Counted from the first letter of the stretch, positions 48,629 through 56,940 are shown. The stretch: 64,000 nt of DNA from Chitinophaga pinensis (GCF_007896845.1 NZ_VOHS01000006.1:62001-126000); one strand, 5' to 3'. The notes: generated from the letters alone by a model not told the origin. Numbers and translations: made by a program.

Positions 48629-49171
48629 ATGCGAAAACTAAGCATGGATGAGCTGGGCCGTAAGACGGTTGATCAGTTTCGGGCGGCAGATAAAACACCT
48701 TTGGTACTGATACTGGATAATGTACGCAGTATGCATAATGTCGGATCGGTATTCCGGACAGCAGACGGGTTCCTCTTACGGGGGGTCGTTCTCTGTGGAT
48801 ATACACCGGTTCCTCCTCACCGCGATATTCAGAAAACCGCACTGGGTGCAACGGAAACAGTGGAATGGCAATACTTTGCAACAACTGTCGAAGCTGTGGC
48901 AGCACTCCGTGAAGCAGGGTATACCGTGATGGCAGTAGAACAGGCAGTGAACAGTATCATGCTGGATCAGTTTACGCCGGCAGCAGATAAACCGCTTGCG
49001 CTGGTTTTCGGAAATGAAGTTACCGGTGTAGATGCTGAAGTCATGAAAATGGTAGAAGGCTGCATCGAAATACCGCAATCCGGTATGAAACATTCTTTGA
49101 ATATCTCTGTGAGTACTGGTATCGTGGTTTGGGATATCTTTGCAAAACTGAAAAAACAACAGGCACAATGA
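48629..49171 (+). CDS. SpoU/TrmH-family RNA 2'-O-methyltransferase
   Basis: 180 residues, a short TrmH-type protein with the knotted SPOUT fold. LILDNVRSMHNVGSVFRTADGF is the first conserved motif (Asn and Arg at the active site), LVFGNEVTGVDAEV the second and IEIPQSGMKHSLNISVSTGI the third, which together bind SAM. It would methylate a ribose in tRNA or rRNA; the exact nucleotide cannot be told. It overlaps the next gene by 4 nt (ATGA), so the two are co-transcribed. Confidence 0.9.
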   Translation: MRKLSMDELGRKTVDQFRAADKTPLVLILDNVRSMHNVGSVFRTADGFLLRGVVLCGYTPVPPHRDIQKTALGATETVEWQYFATTVEAVAALREAGYTVMAVEQAVNSIMLDQFTPAADKPLALVFGNEVTGVDAEVMKMVEGCIEIPQSGMKHSLNISVSTGIVVWDIFAKLKKQQAQ

Positions 49172-50034
49172 TCGCAACGGTTAATAAATACCTATCGCTG
49201 GTTAAATTCAGCCACACCATATTTGCAATGCCTTTCGCATTGACCGGTTTTTTTATTGCCACCATCAAGACTGACGCCAGTTTCAGCTGGCAGTTATTTT
49301 TATTGGTAGTGCTCTGTATGGTTTTTGCACGTAGTGCAGCCATGGCTTTCAACCGCTATCTGGATGCTGACATCGACAGGAAAAACCCCCGTACCGTACA
49401 GCGTGAAATCCCGAGAGGCGTAATCACAGAAAAGAACGCGCTCATATTTGTGGTCGTGAATTGTTTACTGTTCATGGCTGCCACATGGTTCATTAACTTC
49501 TTATGTTTCCTGTTATCACCTATAGCATTGCTGGTGGTATTGGGTTATAGTTATACTAAAAGATTCACAGCGCTTTGTCATCTGGTGCTTGGATTGGGAC
49601 TGTCACTGGCACCGGTAGGCGCCTATCTGGCTGTAACAGGACAATTTGCTGTATTGCCGGTATTGTTGTCTGTACTGGTATTGTGCTGGGTGGCTGGTTT
49701 CGATATTATCTATTCCTTGCAGGATGAAGAGTTTGACCGTTCACTGGCTTTAAACTCAATTCCTACATGGTTGGGTAAGGCAGGTGCCCTGCATTTCTCC
49801 GAAGGCTTACACCTCGTAGCAGGCGCACTGGCAGTGATTATCGGCCTTTATGGTTCATTCCATTGGCTGTATGCGATCGGCGCCCTTGTATTTATTATTA
49901 TGCTGGTATCTCAGCATCTGTTGGTGAAACCGAATGATCTGAGCCGTGTCAATATTGCATTTATGACTACAAATGGTATTGCGAGTGTGGTGTATGCTGT
50001 ATTTGCGATCGCTGATATGTTCATCATCGGATAA
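49168..50034 (+). CDS. UbiA-family polyprenyltransferase (4-hydroxybenzoate prenyltransferase/MqnP-like)
   Basis: 288 residues from the ATG at 49168. A start 39 nt upstream would lie within the previous gene and adds no typical sequence. About eight to nine membrane helices are present. The two aspartate motifs are NRYLDADIDRKNPRT and YSLQDEEFDRS, which bind Mg-pyrophosphate. Such enzymes prenylate an aromatic ring in quinone synthesis. In Bacteroidota, menaquinone made by the futalosine route uses a UbiA-like enzyme (MqnP), which is a likely role here. Confidence 0.87.
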   Translation: MIATVNKYLSLVKFSHTIFAMPFALTGFFIATIKTDASFSWQLFLLVVLCMVFARSAAMAFNRYLDADIDRKNPRTVQREIPRGVITEKNALIFVVVNCLLFMAATWFINFLCFLLSPIALLVVLGYSYTKRFTALCHLVLGLGLSLAPVGAYLAVTGQFAVLPVLLSVLVLCWVAGFDIIYSLQDEEFDRSLALNSIPTWLGKAGALHFSEGLHLVAGALAVIIGLYGSFHWLYAIGALVFIIMLVSQHLLVKPNDLSRVNIAFMTTNGIASVVYAVFAIADMFIIG

Positions 50035-50043
50035 AATAGCAAT

Positions 50044-50454
50044 ATGGCGCGTATACTTGCAATTGATTACGGAAAAAAGAGAACAGGGCTGGCAGTAACT
50101 GACCCATTACAGCTGATAGCCAGCGGTCTGACCACCGTTGCGACACACGATCTCATTCCTTATCTGAAAAAATATCTGGCACAGGAAGCTGTGGAGCTGT
50201 TTCTGATAGGAGAGCCCAAAAATCTGGATGGCGGCGCTACACATGCGACCCCACTGGTTATTGAATGCGTGCGTATTCTGGAAAAGAATTTTCCACAGGT
50301 GCCTGTGAAGAAAGTGGACGAACGTTTCACTTCTAAAATGGCTTTCCAGACCATGATTGACAGCGGACTCAAAAAGAAGGACCGCCAGAATAAAGGGCTG
50401 GTAGATGAGATCAGCGCTACAATCATATTACAGGAGTACTTGCAGAACAAGTAA
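50044..50454 (+). CDS. ruvX: RuvX/YqgF-family putative Holliday junction resolvase/rRNA-processing nuclease
   Basis: 136 residues, normal for YqgF. ILAIDYGKKRTGLAVTD carries the first catalytic Asp of the RNase H-like fold, IGEPKNLDGG follows, and VDERFTSKMA with VDEISATIILQEYL provides the remaining acidic residues. E. coli YqgF acts in 16S rRNA 5'-end maturation; other homologs cut Holliday junctions. It begins 9 nt after the prenyltransferase stop in the same operon. Confidence 0.92.
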   Translation: MARILAIDYGKKRTGLAVTDPLQLIASGLTTVATHDLIPYLKKYLAQEAVELFLIGEPKNLDGGATHATPLVIECVRILEKNFPQVPVKKVDERFTSKMAFQTMIDSGLKKKDRQNKGLVDEISATIILQEYLQNK

Positions 50455-50469
50455 TTCCTAATTCATTCT

Positions 50470-50477
50470 TACCTTTG
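50470..50477 (+). promoter_or_regulatory. -7 promoter element TACCTTTG of def
   Basis: TACCTTTG fits TAnnTTTG and lies 21 nt before the def ATG in the 44-nt gap after ruvX. def may thus have its own promoter as well as read-through. Confidence 0.45.
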
Positions 50478-50498
50478 CATTTCTGAAAAAAATATAAA

Positions 50499-51077
50499 AT
50501 GATTCTACCTATAGTTGCTTACGGTCATCCGGTATTACGTAAAATGTGTGAAGATATAACCCCTGATTACCCTCAGTTAGAGCAACTGCTTGCCAATATG
50601 TGGGAAACCATGTATGCTTCAAATGGTGTAGGACTGGCTGCTCCGCAGATCAACAGACCGATCCGTTTATTTGTAGTGGATAGTGAACAGATCATCAGCA
50701 GCCTCGAAGAAGATGAGAAGAAAGACTACCCTGGCGATAATGGTATCAAACAGGCATTTATCAATGCACATATTGTAAGCACCGGAGGAGAAGAATGGGC
50801 GTACAACGAAGGTTGTCTCAGTATTCCGAAAGTGCGTGAAGACGTATACCGTCCGGAATCCGTAACGCTGCGTTATGTAGATGAAAAATTCCAGCCACAG
50901 GAAAAGACCTTTACCGGCATTACCGCCCGTGTTATATTTCATGAATACGACCATATCGATGGTAAACTGTTCATCGATCACCTGAAACCATTAAAACGCA
51001 GAATGATCAAAGGTAAGCTGGATGATATCTCCAAAGGCAAGATCAACGTGGATTATAAGATGATATTTCATAAATAA
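50499..51077 (+). CDS. def: Peptide deformylase
   Basis: 192 residues. The three deformylase motifs are present: GVGLAAPQ (motif 1), EGCLSIP (motif 2, metal-binding Cys) and HEYDHIDG (motif 3, HExxH with Fe/Zn-binding His). It removes formyl groups from new proteins. A short insert between motifs 1 and 2 is within the range of Bacteroidota type I enzymes. It follows ruvX and precedes the first ECF sigma gene by 67 nt. Confidence 0.96.
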   Translation: MILPIVAYGHPVLRKMCEDITPDYPQLEQLLANMWETMYASNGVGLAAPQINRPIRLFVVDSEQIISSLEEDEKKDYPGDNGIKQAFINAHIVSTGGEEWAYNEGCLSIPKVREDVYRPESVTLRYVDEKFQPQEKTFTGITARVIFHEYDHIDGKLFIDHLKPLKRRMIKGKLDDISKGKINVDYKMIFHK

Positions 51078-51144
51078 AACAAGTGAAAATTTTGTAATGT
51101 AAGAAATCCCTTTTATTTTAGTGCCTGCAAACTAATACAATACA

Positions 51145-51693
51145 TTGGGATCCGCAGTCACATATACAGAATCCGAACTGGTGCTTGGCCTAAAGGCGAG
51201 GAACGAAAAACATTTCGGGTACTTATATGATCATTATTCACCGGCATTATATGGTATTGCCCTTAAAGTGCTGAACGATGAGGCGACAGCCGGTGATGTG
51301 CTGCAGGAAATCTTTCTCAAGATCTGGCGTGGTATCGAACGCTATGATAGCGAAAAGGGACGTCTGTTCACCTGGATGGTGAATATTGCCCGTAATACTG
51401 CCATTGATACCCTCCGCTCAAAGTCTCACAAGATGGGACAAAAAGTTGCAGAATTAGGGAGCAACGCTCTTGCGTCAGACCAGCTGGCTATTCATCCTTC
51501 CGTGGATCACCTCGGATTGGTGAAAGTGTTGGAACAACTTAGCAAGGAACAACGTGTTATTATAGACCTGGCTTATTATAAGGGATGCACTCAGGATGAA
51601 ATTGCGAAGATATTGGACATCCCTCTTGGAACGGTGAAGACCAGGATGCGTAATGCGATCATACAATTGCGGAATATTTTAAAACAGATCTAA
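51145..51693 (+). CDS. ECF RNA polymerase sigma factor, first copy of a tandem module
   Basis: 182 residues. The start is TTG at 51145: an in-frame TAA lies at 51133, and no ATG or GTG lies between it and the conserved YTESELVLGLKARN. Region 2 includes HFGYLYDHYSPALYGIA and DVLQEIFLKIWRGI. Region 4 includes LSKEQRVIIDLAYYKGCTQD and LGTVKTRMRNAIIQLRNIL. The next gene is its likely anti-sigma factor, 4 nt on. The paralog at 52787 is similar over its whole length and has the same TTG start, so this module was duplicated. TTG may keep the level low. Confidence 0.92.
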   Translation: MGSAVTYTESELVLGLKARNEKHFGYLYDHYSPALYGIALKVLNDEATAGDVLQEIFLKIWRGIERYDSEKGRLFTWMVNIARNTAIDTLRSKSHKMGQKVAELGSNALASDQLAIHPSVDHLGLVKVLEQLSKEQRVIIDLAYYKGCTQDEIAKILDIPLGTVKTRMRNAIIQLRNILKQI

Positions 51694-51697
51694 GCAA

Positions 51698-52558
51698 GTG
51701 GATGTTCAACGTTACATATCGTCCGGTGTTATTGAAAACCATGTTACGGGATTACTATCAGAACCAGAATCACGTGAGGTTGTCAGTGCCATTCAGCAAC
51801 ATCCTGAGATAAAGGCTGCTGCGGATGCCATACAGCAGGATATGGAGTATTACATACAGCTGTGGGCGCAAAAACCTCCTGCCGGTATCAGACGGCAGCT
51901 GATGGAACGTCTGCACAAAGACGATGTACGCGAAGAACCAGCCACTACCGCAACGCCTGTATTAAGCACAGCAACATACGAAGACATTTTCTCCGAAGAT
52001 AAAGGGACAAACAGCTCTCCAAACCGCATATGGCAATATACTGCAGCAGCAGCAATCGCACTGCTGCTCGGTAGTGTAAGCATGAACATTATGTCATATA
52101 GCAAATCAGACAGCGTGACCGGTCAACTTGCCTCACTGCAGGATGAACAGGCCGCTCTTTCCGCAGAGAAAGAAGCGCTGAAAGAACAGCTTGATTATGC
52201 ACATAAAGAACTGGGCCTGATGAAAGATCCTTCTTTCAAATGGGTCCGCATGCCCGGCGTCGGTAAACATACCGGTGCAATGGCCACTATCGGATGGAAT
52301 CCTCAGTCAAAAGAAACATTCATCCTCGCTCAGGCATTACCTGAGCCTCCTGCTGATAAACAATACCAACTCTGGGCTATCGTAAACGGAAAACCCATCG
52401 ACGCAGGTGTATTCGAACTGGGCGCCAAAGCGCACACACTGCAAAAGGTGAAACAGGTTGAGAATGCACAGGTATTCGCAGTAACCCTCGAAAAGAAAGG
52501 CGGCAGCCCTGAACCGACACTCGAACAAATGTTCGTCGCCGGTAAAGTTGCTGGTTGA
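51698..52558 (+). CDS. Membrane anti-sigma factor, RskA-like C-terminal domain, first copy
   Basis: 286 residues starting with GTG at 51698, 4 nt after the sigma gene. The cytoplasmic N-terminus (VQRYISSGVIENHVTGLLSE) resembles the sigma-binding part of RskA/ChrR-type proteins but has no zinc-binding HxxxCxxC that I can see. One membrane helix is near residues 111-130 (YTAAAAIALLLGSVSMNIM), followed by a coiled region and an extracytoplasmic domain with QYQLWAIVNGKPIDAGVFEL. It should hold the paired sigma factor inactive until a periplasmic signal leads to its cleavage. Its signal is unknown. Confidence 0.87.
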   Translation: MDVQRYISSGVIENHVTGLLSEPESREVVSAIQQHPEIKAAADAIQQDMEYYIQLWAQKPPAGIRRQLMERLHKDDVREEPATTATPVLSTATYEDIFSEDKGTNSSPNRIWQYTAAAAIALLLGSVSMNIMSYSKSDSVTGQLASLQDEQAALSAEKEALKEQLDYAHKELGLMKDPSFKWVRMPGVGKHTGAMATIGWNPQSKETFILAQALPEPPADKQYQLWAIVNGKPIDAGVFELGAKAHTLQKVKQVENAQVFAVTLEKKGGSPEPTLEQMFVAGKVAG

Positions 52559-52605
52559 CCTTAACGCTTCATTTACTCCTTTCCTCCAACTATAGCGCTC
52601 ATTAT

Positions 52606-52634
52606 CAATTATTCCGTAATAATTGCTATCTTTC
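52606..52634 (+). promoter_or_regulatory. Palindrome and near-consensus -7 element upstream of the second sigma gene
   Basis: CAATTATT at 52606-52613 and its complement at 52618-52625 flank CCGT, and TATCTTTC at 52627-52634 matches TAnnTTTG except the last base. The palindrome lies just upstream of the -7 element, where a regulator would act. The remaining bases of this 228-nt gap show nothing else. The link to control is tentative. Confidence 0.35.
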
Positions 52635-52786
52635 CTTTATTATTGCATTCCCATTAACCATCATTTTAGGACTTATTTGGATTGGAACATCAGGTTGTAC
52701 TGGTAACAGTTTCGAGTACTGTAGCACCTGCAGCTGAAATGTGGTGAACACTGTGAAAAGTATTTTTAACAAAATTTTTAACTGTT

Positions 52787-53338
52787 TTGGAATCCGCGTT
52801 CACATATACGGAATCTGAGCTGGTACAGGGGCTAAAGGCCAAAGACCAGAAGGTATTCGGCTACCTGTATGACCGATATTCGCCTGCTTTGTACGGAGTA
52901 GCACTTAAAGTGCTCAACGACGAAAGCAACGCGAATGATGTATTGCAGGAAGTGTTCCTTAAAATCTGGCGTAATATTGACCGGTACGATGAAAGCAAAG
53001 GACGTCTGTTCACATGGATGCTCAACATTACACGTAACTCCGCAATTGATACGCTCCGCTCGAAGGCACATAAAATGGATCAGAAAATCCAAGACATTGG
53101 TGATGACGTACATTTATATACAGGTAATTTAACTGTACACCCGTCCGTTGACCATCTTGGACTTTCAAAGGTTCTGGAAAAATTAACTAAGGAACAACGA
53201 ATCATCATTGATTTAGCGTACTATAAGGGTTGCACCCAGGAAGAAATTTCCAAGGTGCTGGAAATCCCTTTGGGTACTGTGAAAACGAGGATGAGGAATG
53301 CAATTATCCAATTAAGAAACTTGTTAAAATTAGTATAA
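52787..53338 (+). CDS. ECF RNA polymerase sigma factor, second copy of the tandem module
   Basis: 183 residues, paralogous to 51145 over its whole length. The start is TTG at 52787. An in-frame TGA lies at 52754, and the intervening codons include no ATG, GTG or other TTG. Region 2 includes VFGYLYDRYSPALYGVAL and DVLQEVFLKIWRNI; region 4 includes LTKEQRIIIDLAYYKGCTQE and the identical LGTVKTRMRNAIIQLRN. Its anti-sigma gene follows after 2 nt. Differences between the copies concentrate in the linker between regions 2 and 4 (KIQDIGDDVHLYTGN), which suggests they have diverged in partner choice. Confidence 0.92.
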   Translation: MESAFTYTESELVQGLKAKDQKVFGYLYDRYSPALYGVALKVLNDESNANDVLQEVFLKIWRNIDRYDESKGRLFTWMLNITRNSAIDTLRSKAHKMDQKIQDIGDDVHLYTGNLTVHPSVDHLGLSKVLEKLTKEQRIIIDLAYYKGCTQEEISKVLEIPLGTVKTRMRNAIIQLRNLLKLV

Positions 53339-53340
53339 GA

Positions 53341-54174
53341 GTGGACGCATCACGTTTCATATCGTCCGGTTTGATCGAAGCTTATGTTAGCGGACTCGCC
53401 ACCTCCAACGAAATAGAGGAGCTGGAACGCGGCATGGCTCAGTATCCGGAAGTGAGAGCTGCAGTGGATGACTGTCAGCTCGATATGGAACAATACGTTA
53501 CATTACAGGCGAAAACACCAAAACCTGAAGTAAAACAGAATATCCTCCGTATCATTGCCGACGAAGAGACTGCCAAAGAAAACGGAACTTATGTAGAAGA
53601 AACAGCCATCGCTTTCCCAAATGAGGAGAAAGTGTATGTAAGCAGCGCCTGGCGCTGGATTGCAGCTGCTGTGTTTGTTGCGCTGCTCGGTAGCCTGTAT
53701 ATGAATTACATCTACTCCGGTCAGATCAATGACTACAAAGGCCGCTACGAAGCATTACTCTCCTCACAAAATTCAATGGCGTCAGAATCCAATCTCTACC
53801 GCACCCGCCTCGAGCAAATGGAAGCTTCTATGAATATCGTAAAAAGCCCTTCCATGAAAGCAGTAAAGATGTCCGGCACCAAACCTTTCCCCACCGCACT
53901 CGCTACCGTATACTGGAATCAGCAATCCAAAGAAGTGTTCGTCATGGTGAATAACCTGCCAGAACCCGCTGCAGATAAGCAATATCAGCTCTGGGCCATC
54001 GTAGGTGGTAAACCCGTTGACATGGGGGTCTTCGAAACAGGTAACAAAGATGAACTGCTGCATAAGATGAAATCCATCGATAATGCAGAGATGTTTGCCA
54101 TCACACTGGAGAACAAAGGCGGCAGCCCATCTCCCACACTTGATCAGATGTACGTCGCAGGAAAAGCCAGCTAA
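53341..54174 (+). CDS. Membrane anti-sigma factor, RskA-like C-terminal domain, second copy
   Basis: 277 residues from GTG at 53341, 2 nt after the sigma stop. The longest frame starts at 53230 inside the sigma gene, but those 37 residues have no counterpart in the paralog. The GTG start gives VDASRFISSGLIEAYVSGL, matching the GTG-initiated VDVQRYISSGVIENHVTGL of the first copy. The membrane helix is near residues 103-121 (WIAAAVFVALLGSLYMNYI), followed by a helical linker and the RskA-type domain (QYQLWAIVGGKPVDMGVFE). It should inhibit the second sigma factor. Confidence 0.88.
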   Translation: MDASRFISSGLIEAYVSGLATSNEIEELERGMAQYPEVRAAVDDCQLDMEQYVTLQAKTPKPEVKQNILRIIADEETAKENGTYVEETAIAFPNEEKVYVSSAWRWIAAAVFVALLGSLYMNYIYSGQINDYKGRYEALLSSQNSMASESNLYRTRLEQMEASMNIVKSPSMKAVKMSGTKPFPTALATVYWNQQSKEVFVMVNNLPEPAADKQYQLWAIVGGKPVDMGVFETGNKDELLHKMKSIDNAEMFAITLENKGGSPSPTLDQMYVAGKAS

Positions 54175-54186
54175 CAAGAAAATACA

Positions 54187-54194
54187 TAATTTCG
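54187..54194 (+). promoter_or_regulatory. Near-consensus -7 element TAATTTCG before the exported hypothetical gene
   Basis: TAATTTCG matches TAnnTTTG with one mismatch and lies 4 nt before the ATG at 54199, the same spacing as for mutS and the RNA methyltransferase gene. Confidence 0.3.
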
Positions 54195-54198
54195 CATC

Positions 54199-55131
54199 AT
54201 GCGAAAACTCTGGATCTACACTGTCACACTCTTATTTTTTCAGCAAACCTATGCGCAGGATACAGCTATCTACAAAGGAATGACTGTAAACCTTGATGAA
54301 GTGATCGTTGAAGCCAAACGTATAGGCTTTGACGTCAACAGCTTTATCAAAAGAGTAGAAGATGACACTACTTTTTATCGCGCCTTTAAAAATCTGCACC
54401 TCCTCGGATATACCGCCGACAACGATATCCGTATCTATAATAAAAGCAATGAAATACAGGCATCGCTGAAAAGCCAGACCTTACAGTCTATGCAAGGCAG
54501 ATGTCGTACCATGAAAGTGCTGACCGAAAATATTACCGGCGACTTCTTCGATAAAAAAGGCAATTACAACTACTACACTGCAGAGTTATACGGCAACCTC
54601 TTTTTTACAAAAGGTACCATTTGTGCGGATGCTACAGGAGAAGAACCAGAAAGCTCCAAAGGCAGTATGGCTCGTCATAAAGCACAACTGAAACAACTCA
54701 TTTTTAATCCGGGCAAACCTGTCAGAGGTGTTCCTATCGTCGGTGGTAAAGTCGCCATCTTCGATCCGGAAGTACAGCGTTTTTATAATTTCGCCATCTC
54801 TTCACAGGAATATCTCGGTGTATCCTGTTATGTATTCAGCGCAAAAGCCAAACCTGATCTTAATAGTCTGGACAGGGGAGATGTAGTGGTGAATGAACTG
54901 ATTACTTATTTTAATAAAGATAACTTCGAAATCGTCGGACGTAAATATTCGCTTTCCTATAAAACAATGCTGTTCGACTTCGATGTGAAAATGGATGTGC
55001 AAATGACAAAACAACAAGGTTTACTCATCCCTGCACTGGTTACTTACGATGGTACATGGGACGTACCTTTCAAAAAGCGGGAAACAGCAAAGTTCATCGC
55101 ACGGTTCCATACATTTACCACACCACAGTAA
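54199..55131 (+). CDS. Exported protein of unknown function
   Basis: 310 residues with a signal peptide (MRKLWIYTVTLLFFQQTYAQ). After the cleavage site, MTVNLDEVIVEAKRIGFDV resembles the linker seen before plug-like segments in Bacteroidota envelope proteins, but there is no barrel. The mature protein is mixed alpha/beta with one Cys-containing region (KGTICADAT, GVSCYVFSAKA). I do not recognise a family. It lies 25 nt after the second anti-sigma gene and in the same direction. It could be a member or target of that regulon. Confidence 0.6.
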   Translation: MRKLWIYTVTLLFFQQTYAQDTAIYKGMTVNLDEVIVEAKRIGFDVNSFIKRVEDDTTFYRAFKNLHLLGYTADNDIRIYNKSNEIQASLKSQTLQSMQGRCRTMKVLTENITGDFFDKKGNYNYYTAELYGNLFFTKGTICADATGEEPESSKGSMARHKAQLKQLIFNPGKPVRGVPIVGGKVAIFDPEVQRFYNFAISSQEYLGVSCYVFSAKAKPDLNSLDRGDVVVNELITYFNKDNFEIVGRKYSLSYKTMLFDFDVKMDVQMTKQQGLLIPALVTYDGTWDVPFKKRETAKFIARFHTFTTPQ

Positions 55132-55148
55132 TAAAGATAGTTGCATAA

Positions 55149-55192
55149 AAAAGCGAAGAGCGTACTGCCTGTGCCGTACGCTCTTCGCTTTT
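55149..55192. terminator. Bidirectional terminator after the exported hypothetical gene
   Basis: A perfect 17-bp stem (AAAAGCGAAGAGCGTAC) with a 10-nt loop and T-runs on both sides. It is placed between the plus-strand hypothetical gene and the minus-strand T9SS cargo gene. Confidence 0.92.
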
Positions 55193-55211
55193 ATTGCTTA
55201 TTATTTTTGTC

Positions 55212-56876
55212 TTAGTAGATCACTGTTACAGAACCTGTCTTCTTCACTTTCTCTCCCGTTGACACCACTTTGTAATCCATCATCCATACATAGGTTCCAA
55301 ACGGTACTCTTCCTTTCTGCCAGGTACCTTTCCAACCTACATCCGGATCGGTGGTGTAGTAAATCCGTTGCCCCCAGCGGTTGAAAATGACCAGCTCAAA
55401 TTCCGTAATGGGACATCGGAATTTCGGTCGGAAGTAATCATTCACGCCATCTGCATTCGGTGTAAAGGCCGTCGGCAGATACACCTGACAACCACATTCC
55501 TGGAAAGCTATATCCACTTCATCTATCGATTGTCCGCAACTATTGTTGGCCACAATCGCATAGTGTCCGGCCTGCGTGACCGGGAATATCGGCAGTGAAG
55601 AACTATCCTGCCATTTATAATTCATACCGGCTCCGTCAGGATGCAGATTATATACCGTTCCCATACACAACAGGGTATCATGCCCCAGATTTGTACGTAA
55701 GGTATCTTCAAACTGTACGTGAATAGTATCCTGATCTATACATCGGCCTACTTTTGCTTCAACCCAGTAATAACCGGTTTCCCGCACATAGAAGGTCGCT
55801 TGTTTGGAAGTATCCTGCCAACGATAGGAGGCTGTTCCGAAATCAGCTTTCAATACCAGTGTTTCACCTTTACATACGATGGTATCATTGCCGAGATCGA
55901 GTTCTCTGTCTGGTTTATAACGTATCAGAATGGTATCCAGTACTTCACAGGTATTGTTGATTTCTACAAATACCCAGAGATCCCAGTTACTTCTGATTGT
56001 TGTCGTAGCTGTGGTTGCGCGGTTACCCCAACGATAACCGGTAGCGCCGGGTGTGGTCGCATCCAGCGTGATGGATTCTCCCGGACAAAGGATCGTGTCT
56101 TTACCCAGTGAGAATGGATGTTGTGCACCGGCAAAAGCGATATAGATCGTATCCCGGTACAGACCACAACCTTTTGCATCTGCCGTAACGATGTAAGGCG
56201 TGGATGGCATCGCTACATCACTATGTACGATGATATTAGGTGTGATAGCCCCGGTGTTCCAGATATAAGTACAGTTCTGTGCAGTCGCATCCAGTTCAAT
56301 GGTCTCACCGAGACACAATACCAGACTGCTGTCACCCAGATCTATTTCCGGAACAGGCGTATAAAAGATGTTAACGGAATCGGGTACAAGACAACCATTG
56401 ATCTTTACCTTATAGGTGGTCATGGTGTCTACAAGGATACTCCGGCCGGTGGAACCGTCCTGCCATTCATACGTGGCCCCGGGTACATCCGGTGCTGTCA
56501 GTGTAATGGTCGTGCTATCACAGAGGGTCTGATCGGTCGGGCCAAAGTCATAGATAACCGGCGCCACAATGTTCAGATTCGTGGTAGATGTTGACGGTAC
56601 GCCTGCACGGTAGGCAATGAGTTGCACAGTGTAAGGACCAACGGTATTGTAAAGATGGGCGCCTTTAATTCTGCGGGATGTATCCGCAGCTCCGGAGGCC
56701 GGGTCGCCGAAATACCATCGTACGGAGTCTATGCCTGCGAGGTCCGCTTCAGCTATTTCAAATCTAACACTATCATTCTGGCAGGTCGTCGAGTACGTAA
56801 ATTGTGTCTGTGCCTGGGCACTAAATGCACCCAGCATGGTTATTAAAACCGCGATTAATAGATATAGGCTTCTCAT
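55212..56876 (-). CDS. Type IX secretion cargo protein with PKD-like domain and gliding-associated C-terminal domain
   Basis: 554 residues with a signal peptide (MRSLYLLIAVLITMLGAFSAQA). An N-terminal PKD-like Ig domain (VRWYFGDPASG, TVGPYTVQLIAYRAG) is followed by five or so repeats of about 80 residues with the pattern LGxDTxLCxGExxxL (for example LGKDTILCPGESITL and LGNDTIVCKGETLVL). The last 90 residues, FTPNADGVNDYFRPK to KKTGSVTVIY, form the type B T9SS sorting domain (gliding motility-associated C-terminal). The protein is probably exported by T9SS and attached to the surface, with an adhesive or structural role. Confidence 0.9.
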   Translation of the reverse strand: MRSLYLLIAVLITMLGAFSAQAQTQFTYSTTCQNDSVRFEIAEADLAGIDSVRWYFGDPASGAADTSRRIKGAHLYNTVGPYTVQLIAYRAGVPSTSTTNLNIVAPVIYDFGPTDQTLCDSTTITLTAPDVPGATYEWQDGSTGRSILVDTMTTYKVKINGCLVPDSVNIFYTPVPEIDLGDSSLVLCLGETIELDATAQNCTYIWNTGAITPNIIVHSDVAMPSTPYIVTADAKGCGLYRDTIYIAFAGAQHPFSLGKDTILCPGESITLDATTPGATGYRWGNRATTATTTIRSNWDLWVFVEINNTCEVLDTILIRYKPDRELDLGNDTIVCKGETLVLKADFGTASYRWQDTSKQATFYVRETGYYWVEAKVGRCIDQDTIHVQFEDTLRTNLGHDTLLCMGTVYNLHPDGAGMNYKWQDSSSLPIFPVTQAGHYAIVANNSCGQSIDEVDIAFQECGCQVYLPTAFTPNADGVNDYFRPKFRCPITEFELVIFNRWGQRIYYTTDPDVGWKGTWQKGRVPFGTYVWMMDYKVVSTGEKVKKTGSVTVIY

Positions 56877-56940
56877 GAAGGGACATGGGTAAGGTGCTAA
56901 ATTAAAACAAAAAATGATATGTTTTAATTTTTTAATGGAT

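Noticed and set aside
49129..49167. Upstream in-frame start for the UbiA-type gene
   Set aside because: It lies within the methyltransferase gene, and the extra 13 residues are not typical. The ATGA overlap start at 49168 fits operon structure better.
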